Assembly (NCBI RefSeq): GCF_002135235.1
Contig: NZ_NEGB01000002.1
Coordinates: forward strand, 538,764-602,763
DNA: 64,000 bases
From: Acinetobacter silvestris
GTDB taxonomy: Bacteria; Pseudomonadota; Gammaproteobacteria; Pseudomonadales; Moraxellaceae
Reading direction: 5' to 3'
The first letter of the stretch is position 1; each line of letters opens with the position of its first letter. A program made the translations under genes and the position numbers. A model generated the notes under the pieces. That model worked only from the letters and a program-made list of their open reading frames with translations, ran no database searches and was not told the DNA's origin. Below, in pieces: positions 20,159-29,503 of this stretch.

Positions 20159-21421
20159 ATGATGTCGGCAAAGCTTTGGGCTCCTGCCCTTACTGCTTGT
20201 GCTTTAGCAACAAGTATTGCACTTGTGGGTTGCAGCAAAGATCCAAAACAAGCACAGCAAGGTGCTGCTGCCCAAAAAATGCCGCCTACAGAAGTTGGTG
20301 TCATTGTTGCTCAACCACAAAGTATTGAACAAACAGTTGAACTGTCGGGTCGAACTTCGGCATATCAAATTTCTGAAGTCCGTCCTCAAACAAGCGGTGT
20401 CATTTTAAAACGCTTGTTTACTGAGGGGAGCTTTGTACGCGAAGGTCAGCCTCTTTATGAAATTGACGCTGGAATCAATCGCGCGAATGCAGACAGTGCT
20501 AAAGCTGCACTTGCTCGCCAACAAGCGAATTTAAATGCATTACAAGTGAAAGCAAATCGTTATCGCCAATTGATCGGAATTAATGCCGTATCAAAACAAG
20601 AGTATGATGATTTAGCTGCACAAGTAAAACTTGCTGAAGCAGATGTTGCTGCATCACAAGCTGCTTTGAAAAGTGCTCAAATTGATTTAGGTTATTCAAC
20701 TGTTCGCTCTCCAATTTCAGGTCAATCTGGTCGTTCTACCGTAACTGCTGGCGCATTAGTGACTGCAAATCAAGCCAATGCTTTGGTGACGATTCAACAA
20801 CTTGATCCAATTTATGTCGATATTAACCAGTCAAGCACTGAGTTACTTCGTCTAAGACAACAACTGAGCCAAGGTAGTATTGATCGCAGCAATAACACCA
20901 AAGTTCGTTTAAAACTTGAAGATGGTACGAACTATCCAGTGGAAGGTAATCTTGCATTTTCTGATGCAAGTGTAAATCCAGATACTGGTACCATTACTTT
21001 ACGTGCAGTTTTTTCAAATCCGAACCATTTATTGCTTCCAGGTATGTTTGCCAATGCACAAATTGTGCAAGGTATCATTCCAAATGCCATATTAGTTCCA
21101 CAAGCAGCAATTACTCGTACCCCAACGGGTCAAGCAATGGCAATGATTGTCAATGCAAAAGGAGCTGTTGAACCTCGTCCTGTAACGACTTCTGGTGCAC
21201 AAGGTCAAAACTGGATCATCACCCAAGGCTTACAGACGGGCGATAAAATCATTGTCGATGGTATTGCGAAAGTAAAACCTGAACAACAGGTTGTCACTAA
21301 ACCGTATCAACCAGCGGCTGCACCACAAGATCAACCTACGACAGGTACAAAACAAGCGAATGCTGCTCAACCAGCACCAGAAGCAAAAATGCCTGAACAA
21401 AAATCTACTTCACACGCATAA
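20159..21421 (+). CDS. adeI: RND efflux membrane fusion protein AdeI
   Basis: Periplasmic adaptor linking pump AdeJ to channel AdeK. The 420-residue lipoprotein has a signal peptide ending IALVGC (lipid-bearing Cys at residue 25), a first barrel strand segment (SGRTSAYQISEVRPQTSGVI), a helical hairpin near 95-165, and a lipoyl/beta-barrel region (YSTVRSPISGQSGRSTVTAG; LAFSDASVNPDTGTITLRA). The C-terminus is A/P/Q-rich and low complexity. ATG follows GAGGTGG. Expression is probably under AdeN in Acinetobacter, but adeN is not in the window. Confidence 0.95.
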   Translation: MMSAKLWAPALTACALATSIALVGCSKDPKQAQQGAAAQKMPPTEVGVIVAQPQSIEQTVELSGRTSAYQISEVRPQTSGVILKRLFTEGSFVREGQPLYEIDAGINRANADSAKAALARQQANLNALQVKANRYRQLIGINAVSKQEYDDLAAQVKLAEADVAASQAALKSAQIDLGYSTVRSPISGQSGRSTVTAGALVTANQANALVTIQQLDPIYVDINQSSTELLRLRQQLSQGSIDRSNNTKVRLKLEDGTNYPVEGNLAFSDASVNPDTGTITLRAVFSNPNHLLLPGMFANAQIVQGIIPNAILVPQAAITRTPTGQAMAMIVNAKGAVEPRPVTTSGAQGQNWIITQGLQTGDKIIVDGIAKVKPEQQVVTKPYQPAAAPQDQPTTGTKQANAAQPAPEAKMPEQKSTSHA

Positions 21422-21433
21422 GGGGTAGACTAA

Positions 21434-24400
21434 ATGGCTCAATTTTTTATTCATCGCCCTATTTTTGCATGGGTGATTGCACTGGTTATTATGTTGGCAG
21501 GTATTCTTACGCTAACTAAAATGCCGATTGCACAATACCCAACTATTGCACCTCCGACGGTCACTATTGCTGCGACTTATCCTGGTGCATCTGCTGCAAC
21601 TGTTGAAAATACAGTTACGCAAATTATTGAACAACAAATGAACGGCCTAGATGGCTTACGTTATATCTCATCGAATAGTGCGGGTAACGGTCAGGCATCT
21701 ATTCAATTGAACTTTGAGCAAGGGGTCGATCCTGATATTGCACAAGTCCAAGTTCAAAATAAATTACAATCTGCAACTGCACTTTTACCTGCAGACGTAC
21801 AACGTCAAGGTGTAAAAGTTACCAAATCAGGTGCAAGTTTTTTACAGGTCATTGCTTTTTATTCACCGGACGAAAGCCTCTCCGCTGATGATATTAAAGA
21901 CTATGTAAACTCTAATATTTCTGACCCACTGAGCCGTGTTGAAGGCGTGGGCGAAGTACAAGTGTTTGGTGGTTCTTATGCTATGCGTATTTGGCTAGAC
22001 CCTGCAAAAATGACCAGTTTACAAATCACGCCTAGTGATGTTGCAGCAGCAATTCGTGCGCAAAATGCGCAAGTTGCGGTTGGTCAGCTAGGCGGAGCAC
22101 CCGCTGTTGAAGGCCAAGTACTGAATGCAACAATTAATGCACAAAGTATGTTGCAAACACCTGAACAGTTTAAAAATATATTTTTAAAAAATACGGTGAG
22201 CGGTGCTCAAGTCCGTATCGGCGATATTGCCCGTGTTGAACTTGGTGCGGATAACTATCAATTTGATTCTAAATATAATGGTAAACCTGCAGGTGGTGTT
22301 GCAATTAAACTTGCAACAGGCGCCAACGCCTTAAATACAGCCAAAGCAGTTGAAGCGCGTTTAGTTGATTTACGTAAAAACTATCCAACAGGTATGAAAG
22401 ACCAATTGGCCTTTGATACAACACCGTTCATTAAACTGTCGATTGAAAGTGTCGTACATACCCTAATCGAAGCAATTATCCTTGTATTCATTGTCATGTT
22501 CTTGTTCTTACAGAACTGGCGTGCAACGATTATTCCGACACTTGCAGTACCTGTTGTCGTATTGGGTACTTTTGCAGTTATTAATGTTTTTGGTTTTTCA
22601 ATTAATACATTAACCATGTTTGCCATGGTTCTCGCCATTGGTCTACTGGTCGATGATGCGATTGTTGTCGTTGAAAACGTTGAACGAGTGATGCAAGAAG
22701 ATCATCTCGATCCTGTTGCAGCAACTGAAATATCAATGAAACAGATTTCCGGTGCGTTGGTTGGTATTACCAGTGTATTGTCTGCAGTATTCGTACCTAT
22801 GGCATTTTTTGGTGGAACAACGGGGGTAATTTATCGTCAGTTTTCTATCACACTGGTCACCGCAATGGTACTCTCGTTAATCATTGCATTAACATTTACC
22901 CCTGCACTGTGTGCAACCTTATTAAAGCCACATGATCCAAATAAAGAATCAAGTAATAATATTTTTGCTCGCTTCTTCCGTTGGTTCAACAGCAGCTTCG
23001 AAAAAACAGCACAGAAGTATAAAAACGGTGTAAACCGTATGACACACCATAAGGTCTTCTCTGGTGTAATTTATGTGGCAGTTATTGGTGTATTGGTCGT
23101 TCTGTTTAAAATACTGCCTTCTTCATTCTTACCAGAAGAAGATCAAGGTGCCGTCCTGACACTAGTACAACTACCACCAAATGCAACATTAGATCGTACA
23201 GGTAAAACCATTGATACAATGACCGACTTTTTCTTACATCAAGAAAAAGATACTGTTCAATCTGTATTCAGTGTTACTGGTTTCTCTTTCACTGGTGTCG
23301 GTCAAAATGCTGGACTTGCATTCATTCGTTTGAAAGACTGGAAAGACCGTACAACGCCTGAGCAACAAATTGGCGCTCTCATTAAGCGTGGTATGGCTTT
23401 AAATATGATCATCAAAGATGCGACATATGTCATGCCTTTACAGCTTCCTGCAATGCCTGAATTGGGTGTGACTGCTGGTTTTAACTTGCAACTTAAAGAT
23501 GCAGGTGGCCTAGGACACGAAAAACTCATTGCGGCACGTAATGCAATTTTAGGTATGGCTGCTCAAGACAAGCGTCTTGCTGGTGTTCGTCCAAATGGTC
23601 AAGAAGATACACCTCAGTATCAAATCATGATTGATCAAGCACAAGCAGGTGCAATGGGCGTAAGTATTACCGAAATCAACTCAACCATGAGTATGGCTTG
23701 GGGTGGTTCGTATATTAACGACTTCATTGATCGTGGGCGTGTGAAAAGAGTCTATGTTCAAGGTGAAGCGAATACTCGCATGATGCCGGAAGATTTGAAC
23801 AAGTGGTACGTCCGTAACAATCAAGGCACAATGGTTCCTTTCTCTGCTTTTGCAACAGGTAAATGGACTTATGGTTCGCCACGTTTAGAACGTTATAACG
23901 GTATTGCTTCTGTCAATCTGCAAGGTACACCTGCACCAGGTGTCAGTTCAGGTGATGCGATGAAAGCGATGGAAGAAATTATCGCTAAATTGCCATCTAT
24001 GAATCTACCAGGCTTTGACTATGAATGGACTGGATTATCTTTAGAAGAACGTGAGTCTGGCGCTCAAGCTCCATTCCTGTATGCTCTTTCTTTATTGATT
24101 GTCTTCCTCTGCCTTGCTGCATTATATGAAAGTTGGTCAATTCCATTCTCTGTATTGCTTGTTGTTCCATTAGGTGTTGTCGGTGCCATGGTACTTACCT
24201 ATCTAGGTATGACCCTTAAAGGTGATCCAAATCTTTCCAATAACATTTACTTCCAAGTCGCGATCATTGCAGTCATCGGTTTATCTGCCAAAAATGCGAT
24301 CTTGATTGTAGAGTTTGCGAAGGAATTACAAGAAAAAGGTGAAGAGCTTTTTGAGGCAACATTACATGCTGCAAAAATGCGTTTACGTCCAATTATCATG

Positions 24401-24613
24401 ACCACACTGGCCTTCGGTTTCGGCGTACTTCCTCTTGCTCTTGCAAGTGGTGCAGGTGCAGGTAGCCAACACTCTGTCGGTTACGGTGTACTTGGTGGCG
24501 TAATCAGCTCAACCCTTTTAGGAATCTTCTTTATTCCAGTATTCTTCGTCTGGATCCGTAGTATCTTTAAATATAAACCAAAGAACATTAACAATCAGGA
24601 GCAATCATCGTGA
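21434..24613 (+). CDS. adeJ: RND multidrug efflux pump AdeJ
   Basis: Inner-membrane proton-driven exporter of beta-lactams, chloramphenicol, tetracycline, macrolides, fluoroquinolones and other drugs. The 1059-residue HAE1-type protein starts FFIHRPIFAWVIALVIM; 12 membrane helices flank two large periplasmic loops. Proton-relay aspartates 407 and 408 are in LVDDAIVVVEN, and the helix 10 lysine (near 953) is in GLSAKNAILIVEF. It has no frameshift. 12 bases behind adeI and overlapping adeK by a few bases. Confidence 0.97.
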   Translation: MAQFFIHRPIFAWVIALVIMLAGILTLTKMPIAQYPTIAPPTVTIAATYPGASAATVENTVTQIIEQQMNGLDGLRYISSNSAGNGQASIQLNFEQGVDPDIAQVQVQNKLQSATALLPADVQRQGVKVTKSGASFLQVIAFYSPDESLSADDIKDYVNSNISDPLSRVEGVGEVQVFGGSYAMRIWLDPAKMTSLQITPSDVAAAIRAQNAQVAVGQLGGAPAVEGQVLNATINAQSMLQTPEQFKNIFLKNTVSGAQVRIGDIARVELGADNYQFDSKYNGKPAGGVAIKLATGANALNTAKAVEARLVDLRKNYPTGMKDQLAFDTTPFIKLSIESVVHTLIEAIILVFIVMFLFLQNWRATIIPTLAVPVVVLGTFAVINVFGFSINTLTMFAMVLAIGLLVDDAIVVVENVERVMQEDHLDPVAATEISMKQISGALVGITSVLSAVFVPMAFFGGTTGVIYRQFSITLVTAMVLSLIIALTFTPALCATLLKPHDPNKESSNNIFARFFRWFNSSFEKTAQKYKNGVNRMTHHKVFSGVIYVAVIGVLVVLFKILPSSFLPEEDQGAVLTLVQLPPNATLDRTGKTIDTMTDFFLHQEKDTVQSVFSVTGFSFTGVGQNAGLAFIRLKDWKDRTTPEQQIGALIKRGMALNMIIKDATYVMPLQLPAMPELGVTAGFNLQLKDAGGLGHEKLIAARNAILGMAAQDKRLAGVRPNGQEDTPQYQIMIDQAQAGAMGVSITEINSTMSMAWGGSYINDFIDRGRVKRVYVQGEANTRMMPEDLNKWYVRNNQGTMVPFSAFATGKWTYGSPRLERYNGIASVNLQGTPAPGVSSGDAMKAMEEIIAKLPSMNLPGFDYEWTGLSLEERESGAQAPFLYALSLLIVFLCLAALYESWSIPFSVLLVVPLGVVGAMVLTYLGMTLKGDPNLSNNIYFQVAIIAVIGLSAKNAILIVEFAKELQEKGEELFEATLHAAKMRLRPIIMTTLAFGFGVLPLALASGAGAGSQHSVGYGVLGGVISSTLLGIFFIPVFFVWIRSIFKYKPKNINNQEQSS

Positions 24614-26079
24614 TGCAAAAAATATGGTCTATTTCAGGTCGTAGCATTGCGGTATCTGCACTTGCGCTTGCTTTGACAGCTTGTCAAAGCATGCGTGGCC
24701 CAGAACCCGTAGCTCAAGCAAGTATTCCAGAAGGTTATTCAAGTAACACTTCTGGTACTTCAATTGCTGAACAAGGTTATAAAGACTTTTTTGCAGATCA
24801 GCGTTTATTACAAGTGATTGATCTTGCTGTCGCAAATAACCGCGATTTACGTACCGCAGCTTTGAATATTCAACGTGCCCAGCAACAATACCAAATCACT
24901 GAAAACAATCAGTTACCCACGATTGGTGCGAGTGGTGGCATATTACGTCAAGACACTGCAACGTCAAATGGTGCAAACACCGTTTATAATGTGGGTCTAG
25001 GCGTAACAGCTTACGAGCTTGACTTTTGGGGTCGTGTACGCAGTTTGAAAGACAATGCGCTGGATAACTTCTTAGCCACTGCAAGTGCACGTGATGCGAC
25101 ACAAATCGCATTAATTGGTCAAGTTGCTCAAGCATGGTTAAGTTATTCCTATGCTAATGCCAACTTGAAACTTGCTGATCAAACATTAAAAGCCCAACTT
25201 GAGTCTTATAACCTCAATAAAAAGCGTTTTGATGTCGGGATCGACAGTGAACTTCCAGTCCGTCAGGCGCAGATTTCTGTAGAAACAGCGCGCAATGATG
25301 TGGCGAACTATAAGACTCAGATTGCACAAGCCAAAAACTTACTCAATCTACTGGTAGGCCAACCTGTTCCAGACAACTTATTATCAAGTCAACGTGTAAC
25401 CCGTATTACCAATGCATCTGCATTATCTGCGGGTTTACCAAGTGACTTGTTGAATAATCGTCCTGATGTACGTAGTGCTGAATATCAGTTGTCCGCTGCT
25501 GGTGCGAATATTGGTGCAGCTAAGGCACGCTTATTCCCAACCATTAGCTTAACAGGCTCTGCCGGTTATGCATCAACCGATTTAAGTAATTTGTTTAAAA
25601 CTGGTGCATTCGTTTGGTCACTTGGGCCAAGTTTGGATATTCCACTTTGGGATTGGGGCACACGTAAAGCCAACATCAAAATTTCAGAAACAGATCAAAA
25701 AATTGCATTATCTGGCTATGAAAAATCACTACAATCGGCTTTCCGTGAAGTGAATGATGCTTTGGCTACACGCCAAAATATTGGTGATCGCTTATCTGCT
25801 CAGCGTCGCTTAGTCGATGCCACCAATACCACTTATAAACTAGCCAATGCACGTTTCCGTGCGGGTATTGATAGTTTTTTAACGGTATTGGATGCACAAC
25901 GTTCATCTTATGCAGCTGAACAAGGTTTGTTATTACTTGAACAAGCTAACTTGAATAATCAAGTTGAACTGTATAAAACCTTAGGTGGCGGTGTAAAAAC
26001 CAACACCACGGATCAAGTTATTCAACAACCTTCAAGTTCTGAGTTAAAACAACAAGCGCAGAGCCAAAACCCAAAATAA
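24613..26079 (+). CDS. adeK: Outer-membrane efflux channel AdeK
   Basis: TolC/OprM-type channel of the AdeIJK pump. The precursor has the signal peptide and lipobox (LALTAC), two outer membrane factor repeats, the motif YELDFWGRVRSLKDNALDNF and SLGPSLDIPLWDWGTRKANI. Length about 488 residues. Start is ATG 24613; GTG 24610, directly before it, is equally possible. Both overlap the adeJ stop (GTGATG), indicating translational coupling; AGGAG lies 7-10 bases upstream. Confidence 0.95.
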   Translation: MQKIWSISGRSIAVSALALALTACQSMRGPEPVAQASIPEGYSSNTSGTSIAEQGYKDFFADQRLLQVIDLAVANNRDLRTAALNIQRAQQQYQITENNQLPTIGASGGILRQDTATSNGANTVYNVGLGVTAYELDFWGRVRSLKDNALDNFLATASARDATQIALIGQVAQAWLSYSYANANLKLADQTLKAQLESYNLNKKRFDVGIDSELPVRQAQISVETARNDVANYKTQIAQAKNLLNLLVGQPVPDNLLSSQRVTRITNASALSAGLPSDLLNNRPDVRSAEYQLSAAGANIGAAKARLFPTISLTGSAGYASTDLSNLFKTGAFVWSLGPSLDIPLWDWGTRKANIKISETDQKIALSGYEKSLQSAFREVNDALATRQNIGDRLSAQRRLVDATNTTYKLANARFRAGIDSFLTVLDAQRSSYAAEQGLLLLEQANLNNQVELYKTLGGGVKTNTTDQVIQQPSSSELKQQAQSQNPK

Positions 26080-26096
26080 TTTGATTTAAATTCTAA

Positions 26097-26120
26097 AGCT
26101 CACTTCGGTGGGCTTTTTTG
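26097..26120 (+). terminator. Terminator of the adeIJK operon
   Basis: AAGCTCAC-TTCG-GTGGGCTTTTTT: a GC-rich stem with UUCG loop and T-run, 17 bases after the adeK stop. Confidence 0.85.
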
Positions 26121-26179
26121 TTGCCTTTGTGATTGTTTTTATCTATCTTCAATGACCGCCTTATTATTAATAATCCCTT

Positions 26180-26536
26180 ATGCAATTAAGTAATCTAGAA
26201 AGTGTTCCAGGTCATCACATCATTAAACAATTAGATGTTGTTTATGGCAGCACTGTGCGGAGCAAACATGTTGGACGTGACCTCATGGCCAGTTTAAAAA
26301 ATATTGTGGGTGGTGAATTAACCGGTTATACCGAACTTTTAGAAGAATCTCGTCAAGAAGCGATGGATCGGATGATTGTAAAAGCACGCAGTTTAGGTGC
26401 CAATGCCATTGTGGGTATTCGCTTTTCAACGTCGAATATTGCACAAGGTGCATCTGAATTGTTTGTCTATGGCACTGCTGTTGTTATAGAAACAAATACG
26501 CCTAAATTAGCTGATCCCTTTACGGCACACGTTTAA
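26180..26536 (+). CDS. YbjQ / UPF0145 family protein (soluble)
   Basis: A 118-residue cytoplasmic protein of the YbjQ (UPF0145) family, small pentamer-forming proteins of unknown function sometimes called heavy-metal-binding. Typical patterns are VYGSTVRSKHVGRDLMASLKN, GGELTGYTELLEESRQEAMDR and LGANAIVGIRFSTS. ATG start. The next gene begins 2 bases after its stop and is a paralogue. No metal-resistance gene is adjacent, so a metal role is not supported here. Confidence 0.88.
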   Translation: MQLSNLESVPGHHIIKQLDVVYGSTVRSKHVGRDLMASLKNIVGGELTGYTELLEESRQEAMDRMIVKARSLGANAIVGIRFSTSNIAQGASELFVYGTAVVIETNTPKLADPFTAHV

Positions 26537-26538
26537 TT

Positions 26539-26979
26539 ATGGATGGCTTAATTTTTAAAATCATCCTAACCAGCATCCTTTTTACAATCGGTTGGGGCTT
26601 TGGCCGACATATTGAGCGTAAGCATTTTAAAGAACTTGAAGAACAAGAACGTAAACTTGCTTATATTCGTATAGATACCAATAAATTCCAAACCTCAGAT
26701 TCTCAAGGACAATTGATCAGTAGTAATGTGGTCATTTCACATGACTACTTTAAATATATTATTGCCAATATTCAGAATTTCTTTGGTGGACGCTTAACTG
26801 CCTATGAAAGTGTCGTGGATCGAGCACGTCGAGAAGCCATGGTTCGCCTAAAACTGGAAGCTGAAAAAATAGGGGCGACTCACATTATGGGGCTCAGACT
26901 CAGTACGACTGAACTTGGTATGCAAGGCGGTATGGTTGAAGTTTTTGCCTATGGTACAGCCATCCTCAACCCACATTAA
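26539..26979 (+). CDS. YbjQ / UPF0145 family protein with membrane anchor
   Basis: A 146-residue paralogue of the preceding gene, with an extra N-terminal membrane helix (IFKIILTSILFTIGWGFG) and a charged linker. The YbjQ core is recognisable (IIANIQNFFGGRLTAYESVV, RARREAMVRLKLEAEKIGATHIMGLRLSTTELG). The anchor suggests the pair may form a mixed, membrane-tethered ring, which is inference. It is directly downstream of the first copy (2-base gap). Confidence 0.8.
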   Translation: MDGLIFKIILTSILFTIGWGFGRHIERKHFKELEEQERKLAYIRIDTNKFQTSDSQGQLISSNVVISHDYFKYIIANIQNFFGGRLTAYESVVDRARREAMVRLKLEAEKIGATHIMGLRLSTTELGMQGGMVEVFAYGTAILNPH

Positions 26980-26991
26980 AATTGAAAATAC

Positions 26992-27022
26992 ATGTCCTGA
27001 GCATTATAAAATGACAGGACAT
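26992..27022. terminator. Weak hairpin between convergent genes
   Basis: ATGTCCTG and CAGGACAT are paired across a 15-base AT-rich loop between convergent genes. No proper T-run, so its terminator role is uncertain. Confidence 0.35.
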
Positions 27023-27029
27023 AAAACAC

Positions 27030-27731
27030 TTACTGCTCAAAAATAGCTTGCCAATAGTGATAGGTCATTTCTTCACCACCATCTAATTTAAACTCATAAA
27101 ACATCTTTTTAGTTTCAATAATATTGAAATCAACTGAATGTTGAAATGGTCCACCCGCATAAGAAAACGTATGATATTCACCATTTTCACCACAAATATC
27201 AACTTCAGCTGGCATTAAATCAATCACTGCCGAACCAATGTCCTGTCCAATAAAAGTTGCATCGAGTTTACTGGCATCCGTCACGATAATTTTGGTTTTT
27301 ATACCTGAAGCGAAGAAATCTTGTATGACTTCAGTTGAATTTTGATTCCACAAAGGCTCAACCACTTCTATTCCCAATGGATGTAATCTATCTTCGCGAT
27401 ACTTACGCACATCGGTTAAATAAATATCACCAAAAATAAAATGCGCTACACCCTGCGCTTTAAAGTGATTCGCTGCATCTAACATTCGTTGCTCATAGAT
27501 ATCAAGATCTTGAGGCAAAAATACGGGATACAGCGGAATACCAATACTCTCTGCTTGCTTCACCACCAATGCATGAGGAATCGCATGCATTGAAGATAAT
27601 TTTGTTTCTTCATTTACCGTGGTTAATAATGCAACTACTTCAAATTGATTTTGCTGTAAAATTTTATACAGTGCTAAAGCTGAATCTTTACCACCACTCC
27701 AGTTAAATACGGCTTTCTTACGGATATCCAC
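27030..27731 (-). CDS. Dph6-like PP-loop ATPase (diphthine-ammonia ligase family)
   Basis: A 233-residue adenine nucleotide alpha-hydrolase-type protein with the PP-loop SGGKDS at residues 12-17. The C-terminal half has the family motif CGENGEYHTF and GQDIGS. In eukaryotes and archaea the family amidates diphthine on EF-2. Bacteria lack diphthamide, so the bacterial members must act on another substrate, unknown here. It shares the strand with the SDR gene, which ends 3 bases before it begins. Confidence 0.82.
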   Translation of the reverse strand: MDIRKKAVFNWSGGKDSALALYKILQQNQFEVVALLTTVNEETKLSSMHAIPHALVVKQAESIGIPLYPVFLPQDLDIYEQRMLDAANHFKAQGVAHFIFGDIYLTDVRKYREDRLHPLGIEVVEPLWNQNSTEVIQDFFASGIKTKIIVTDASKLDATFIGQDIGSAVIDLMPAEVDICGENGEYHTFSYAGGPFQHSVDFNIIETKKMFYEFKLDGGEEMTYHYWQAIFEQ

Positions 27732-27734
27732 TGA

Positions 27735-28541
27735 TCATTTAACTCGCATTTTTCGGATCATTTTATATAGCGTTCGTGGTGAAAGACGAGAAACAAAAAC
27801 GCCTAATTTCTCTTTCGCTCCACCAACCACAATATATTCTTCGCCACTCATTAAAGCTTTAATACTTTGCGTTGCAAATTCATCTGCATCTAAGCCATTG
27901 GCAGTCGCTTCATTATCATGCCCTTGCGCTTTGCCATCACCATTTAAAGCATTAATAGAGACATTGGTTTTCACGAAACCAGGGAATATCACGGAAACAT
28001 CGATCCCATCCTGAGCAACTTCAGCACGTAAACTATTCGCCCACATGTGAATTGCCGCTTTCGCAGCAGAATAAGACGCGCGATATTGAGTTCCCAATAA
28101 ACCAGCTACGCTAGACACAAAAACAATACGCCCCGATTTTTGCTTTAAAAAGGTCGGCAAGACTGTTTTAGTGAGAAAAACTTGAGAAAAATAGTCAACT
28201 TCCATAATGGCACGTTCGGTCTGCATGGTTGTTTCGCTAATTAATGCACGTTGACTTAAACCCGCATTATTAATCAGCCAATCGATACGTCCTTTTTTCG
28301 CTAATACTTGCTCATAAGCATGACGAACTTGAGACTCATCAGTAATGTCCATCGCAATTGAGATGTGATGATCAGGATGCAACAATCCCACTCGGACATT
28401 TTCCAATTCATCAAAGCGACGCGCACTCAAAATAATCTGTGCACCTTGCAAAGCACATTCTTGTGCCAATGCTTTGCCCAAGCCTGAAGATGCTCCAGTA
28501 ATCCAAACAACTTTATTGTCTAAGCTATCCAAATTCGCCAT
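27735..28541 (-). CDS. SDR family oxidoreductase
   Basis: A 268-residue classical short-chain dehydrogenase/reductase. The cofactor motif TGASSGLG spans residues 15-22, the structural NNAG follows near 90, and the catalytic Ser and YxxxK are in VFVSSVAGLLGTQYRASYSAAKAA. The arginine-rich segment after the first strand (SARRFDE) suggests NADP(H), which is inference. The C-terminus is basic (RKMRVK). The gene runs into the PP-loop gene. Substrate unknown. Confidence 0.9.
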   Translation of the reverse strand: MANLDSLDNKVVWITGASSGLGKALAQECALQGAQIILSARRFDELENVRVGLLHPDHHISIAMDITDESQVRHAYEQVLAKKGRIDWLINNAGLSQRALISETTMQTERAIMEVDYFSQVFLTKTVLPTFLKQKSGRIVFVSSVAGLLGTQYRASYSAAKAAIHMWANSLRAEVAQDGIDVSVIFPGFVKTNVSINALNGDGKAQGHDNEATANGLDADEFATQSIKALMSGEEYIVVGGAKEKLGVFVSRLSPRTLYKMIRKMRVK

Positions 28542-28577
28542 TTTGCTTTCCTTATTGATTTAGAATGAATTTTAACT

Positions 28578-29240
28578 TCAATTTTTAGGCTCAGCATTTA
28601 AAAAATTTAAAAAATGCTCAAAAAACTGACTTAGCGTTTTTGCATCATACATCGTACCTAATTTATCAAAGCGCTTATAACCCAATTGTGTCGTCACATT
28701 AATCACGCCATTTAAGGTTTTATCCACCACTAAATTGAATTTTAACATTTTTTTAGGTTCACGAATTAGGCTCGTCACCCCTTGATCAACCACTTGTGTA
28801 AATGCTTTGAGCGCGGGAATAATATATTGATCTCGCTCTTGTTTAATATGTTCAACATGTCCCAATAACTCGGTAATTAAATGATGATCAACTTGATAGG
28901 TTAAATAATTTTGCCCATCTTTGACCTCAATCAAATTTTCCAAATAATTCACCATCGGGATTAAACGCTCATTGCCAAAGAATGAGACTGACCAAGGCAT
29001 ATATTTACGCAAGGTATCTAAAATCTGCCCCAATACTTTTTCTGATTCTTTATCACCAGAACTGGATAAAGTGACCATCTGACCAAAAACTTGATCAATC
29101 ACTTCACAAGCAATATCTGCTAAATTTTCACCTAAAGGCTTGGCTAAATTGTTTTTTTCACCGGCATTGAGTTGCGTATAAATCTCTTGGAATTGCTGAT
29201 AAGTTTCTGGCTTTAATTTTAGAGCAATCGTATGTGGCAT
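28578..29240 (-). CDS. Hypothetical cytoplasmic protein
   Basis: A 220-residue protein that I do not recognise. It has no signal peptide or membrane segment. The sequence is amphipathic helical with several Leu/Ile heptads, and the C-terminus ends FFEHFLNFLNAEPKN. It lies 36 bases upstream of the SDR gene on the same strand and is probably co-transcribed with the SDR and the PP-loop ATPase. No function can be assigned. Confidence 0.7.
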   Translation of the reverse strand: MPHTIALKLKPETYQQFQEIYTQLNAGEKNNLAKPLGENLADIACEVIDQVFGQMVTLSSSGDKESEKVLGQILDTLRKYMPWSVSFFGNERLIPMVNYLENLIEVKDGQNYLTYQVDHHLITELLGHVEHIKQERDQYIIPALKAFTQVVDQGVTSLIREPKKMLKFNLVVDKTLNGVINVTTQLGYKRFDKLGTMYDAKTLSQFFEHFLNFLNAEPKN

Positions 29241-29456
29241 ATTTTTTCCCTGTATATAAATTATGCTTTAATCTAATTGTTTTCCTCACAATATTATCAA
29301 AGCTGAATGCAATTAACATTGCCTTTTTGACAGATATGCTACGACATAATTCCTAAAATTGGCACGATAAACATACTGAAGGTGAAAGGTGCAACTTCCA
29401 TAGAAAAATTTGAAAAAATAAGACCACAATACGAAGCAACAAAGCTTTAAATATTT

Positions 29457-29465
29457 TGCTACAAT
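29457..29465 (+). promoter_or_regulatory. Extended -10 promoter of valS
   Basis: TGCTACAAT matches TG-n-TATAAT with one mismatch, 38 bases before the valS ATG. No convincing -35 is visible. Confidence 0.45.
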
Positions 29466-29503
29466 AGATCTAATTTTTTACTCACTTTTGATCTGTTTTT
29501 ACT

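Noticed and set aside
26180..26979. Heavy-metal resistance module
   Set aside because: The YbjQ label sometimes says heavy-metal-binding, but no metal transporter or regulator is adjacent.
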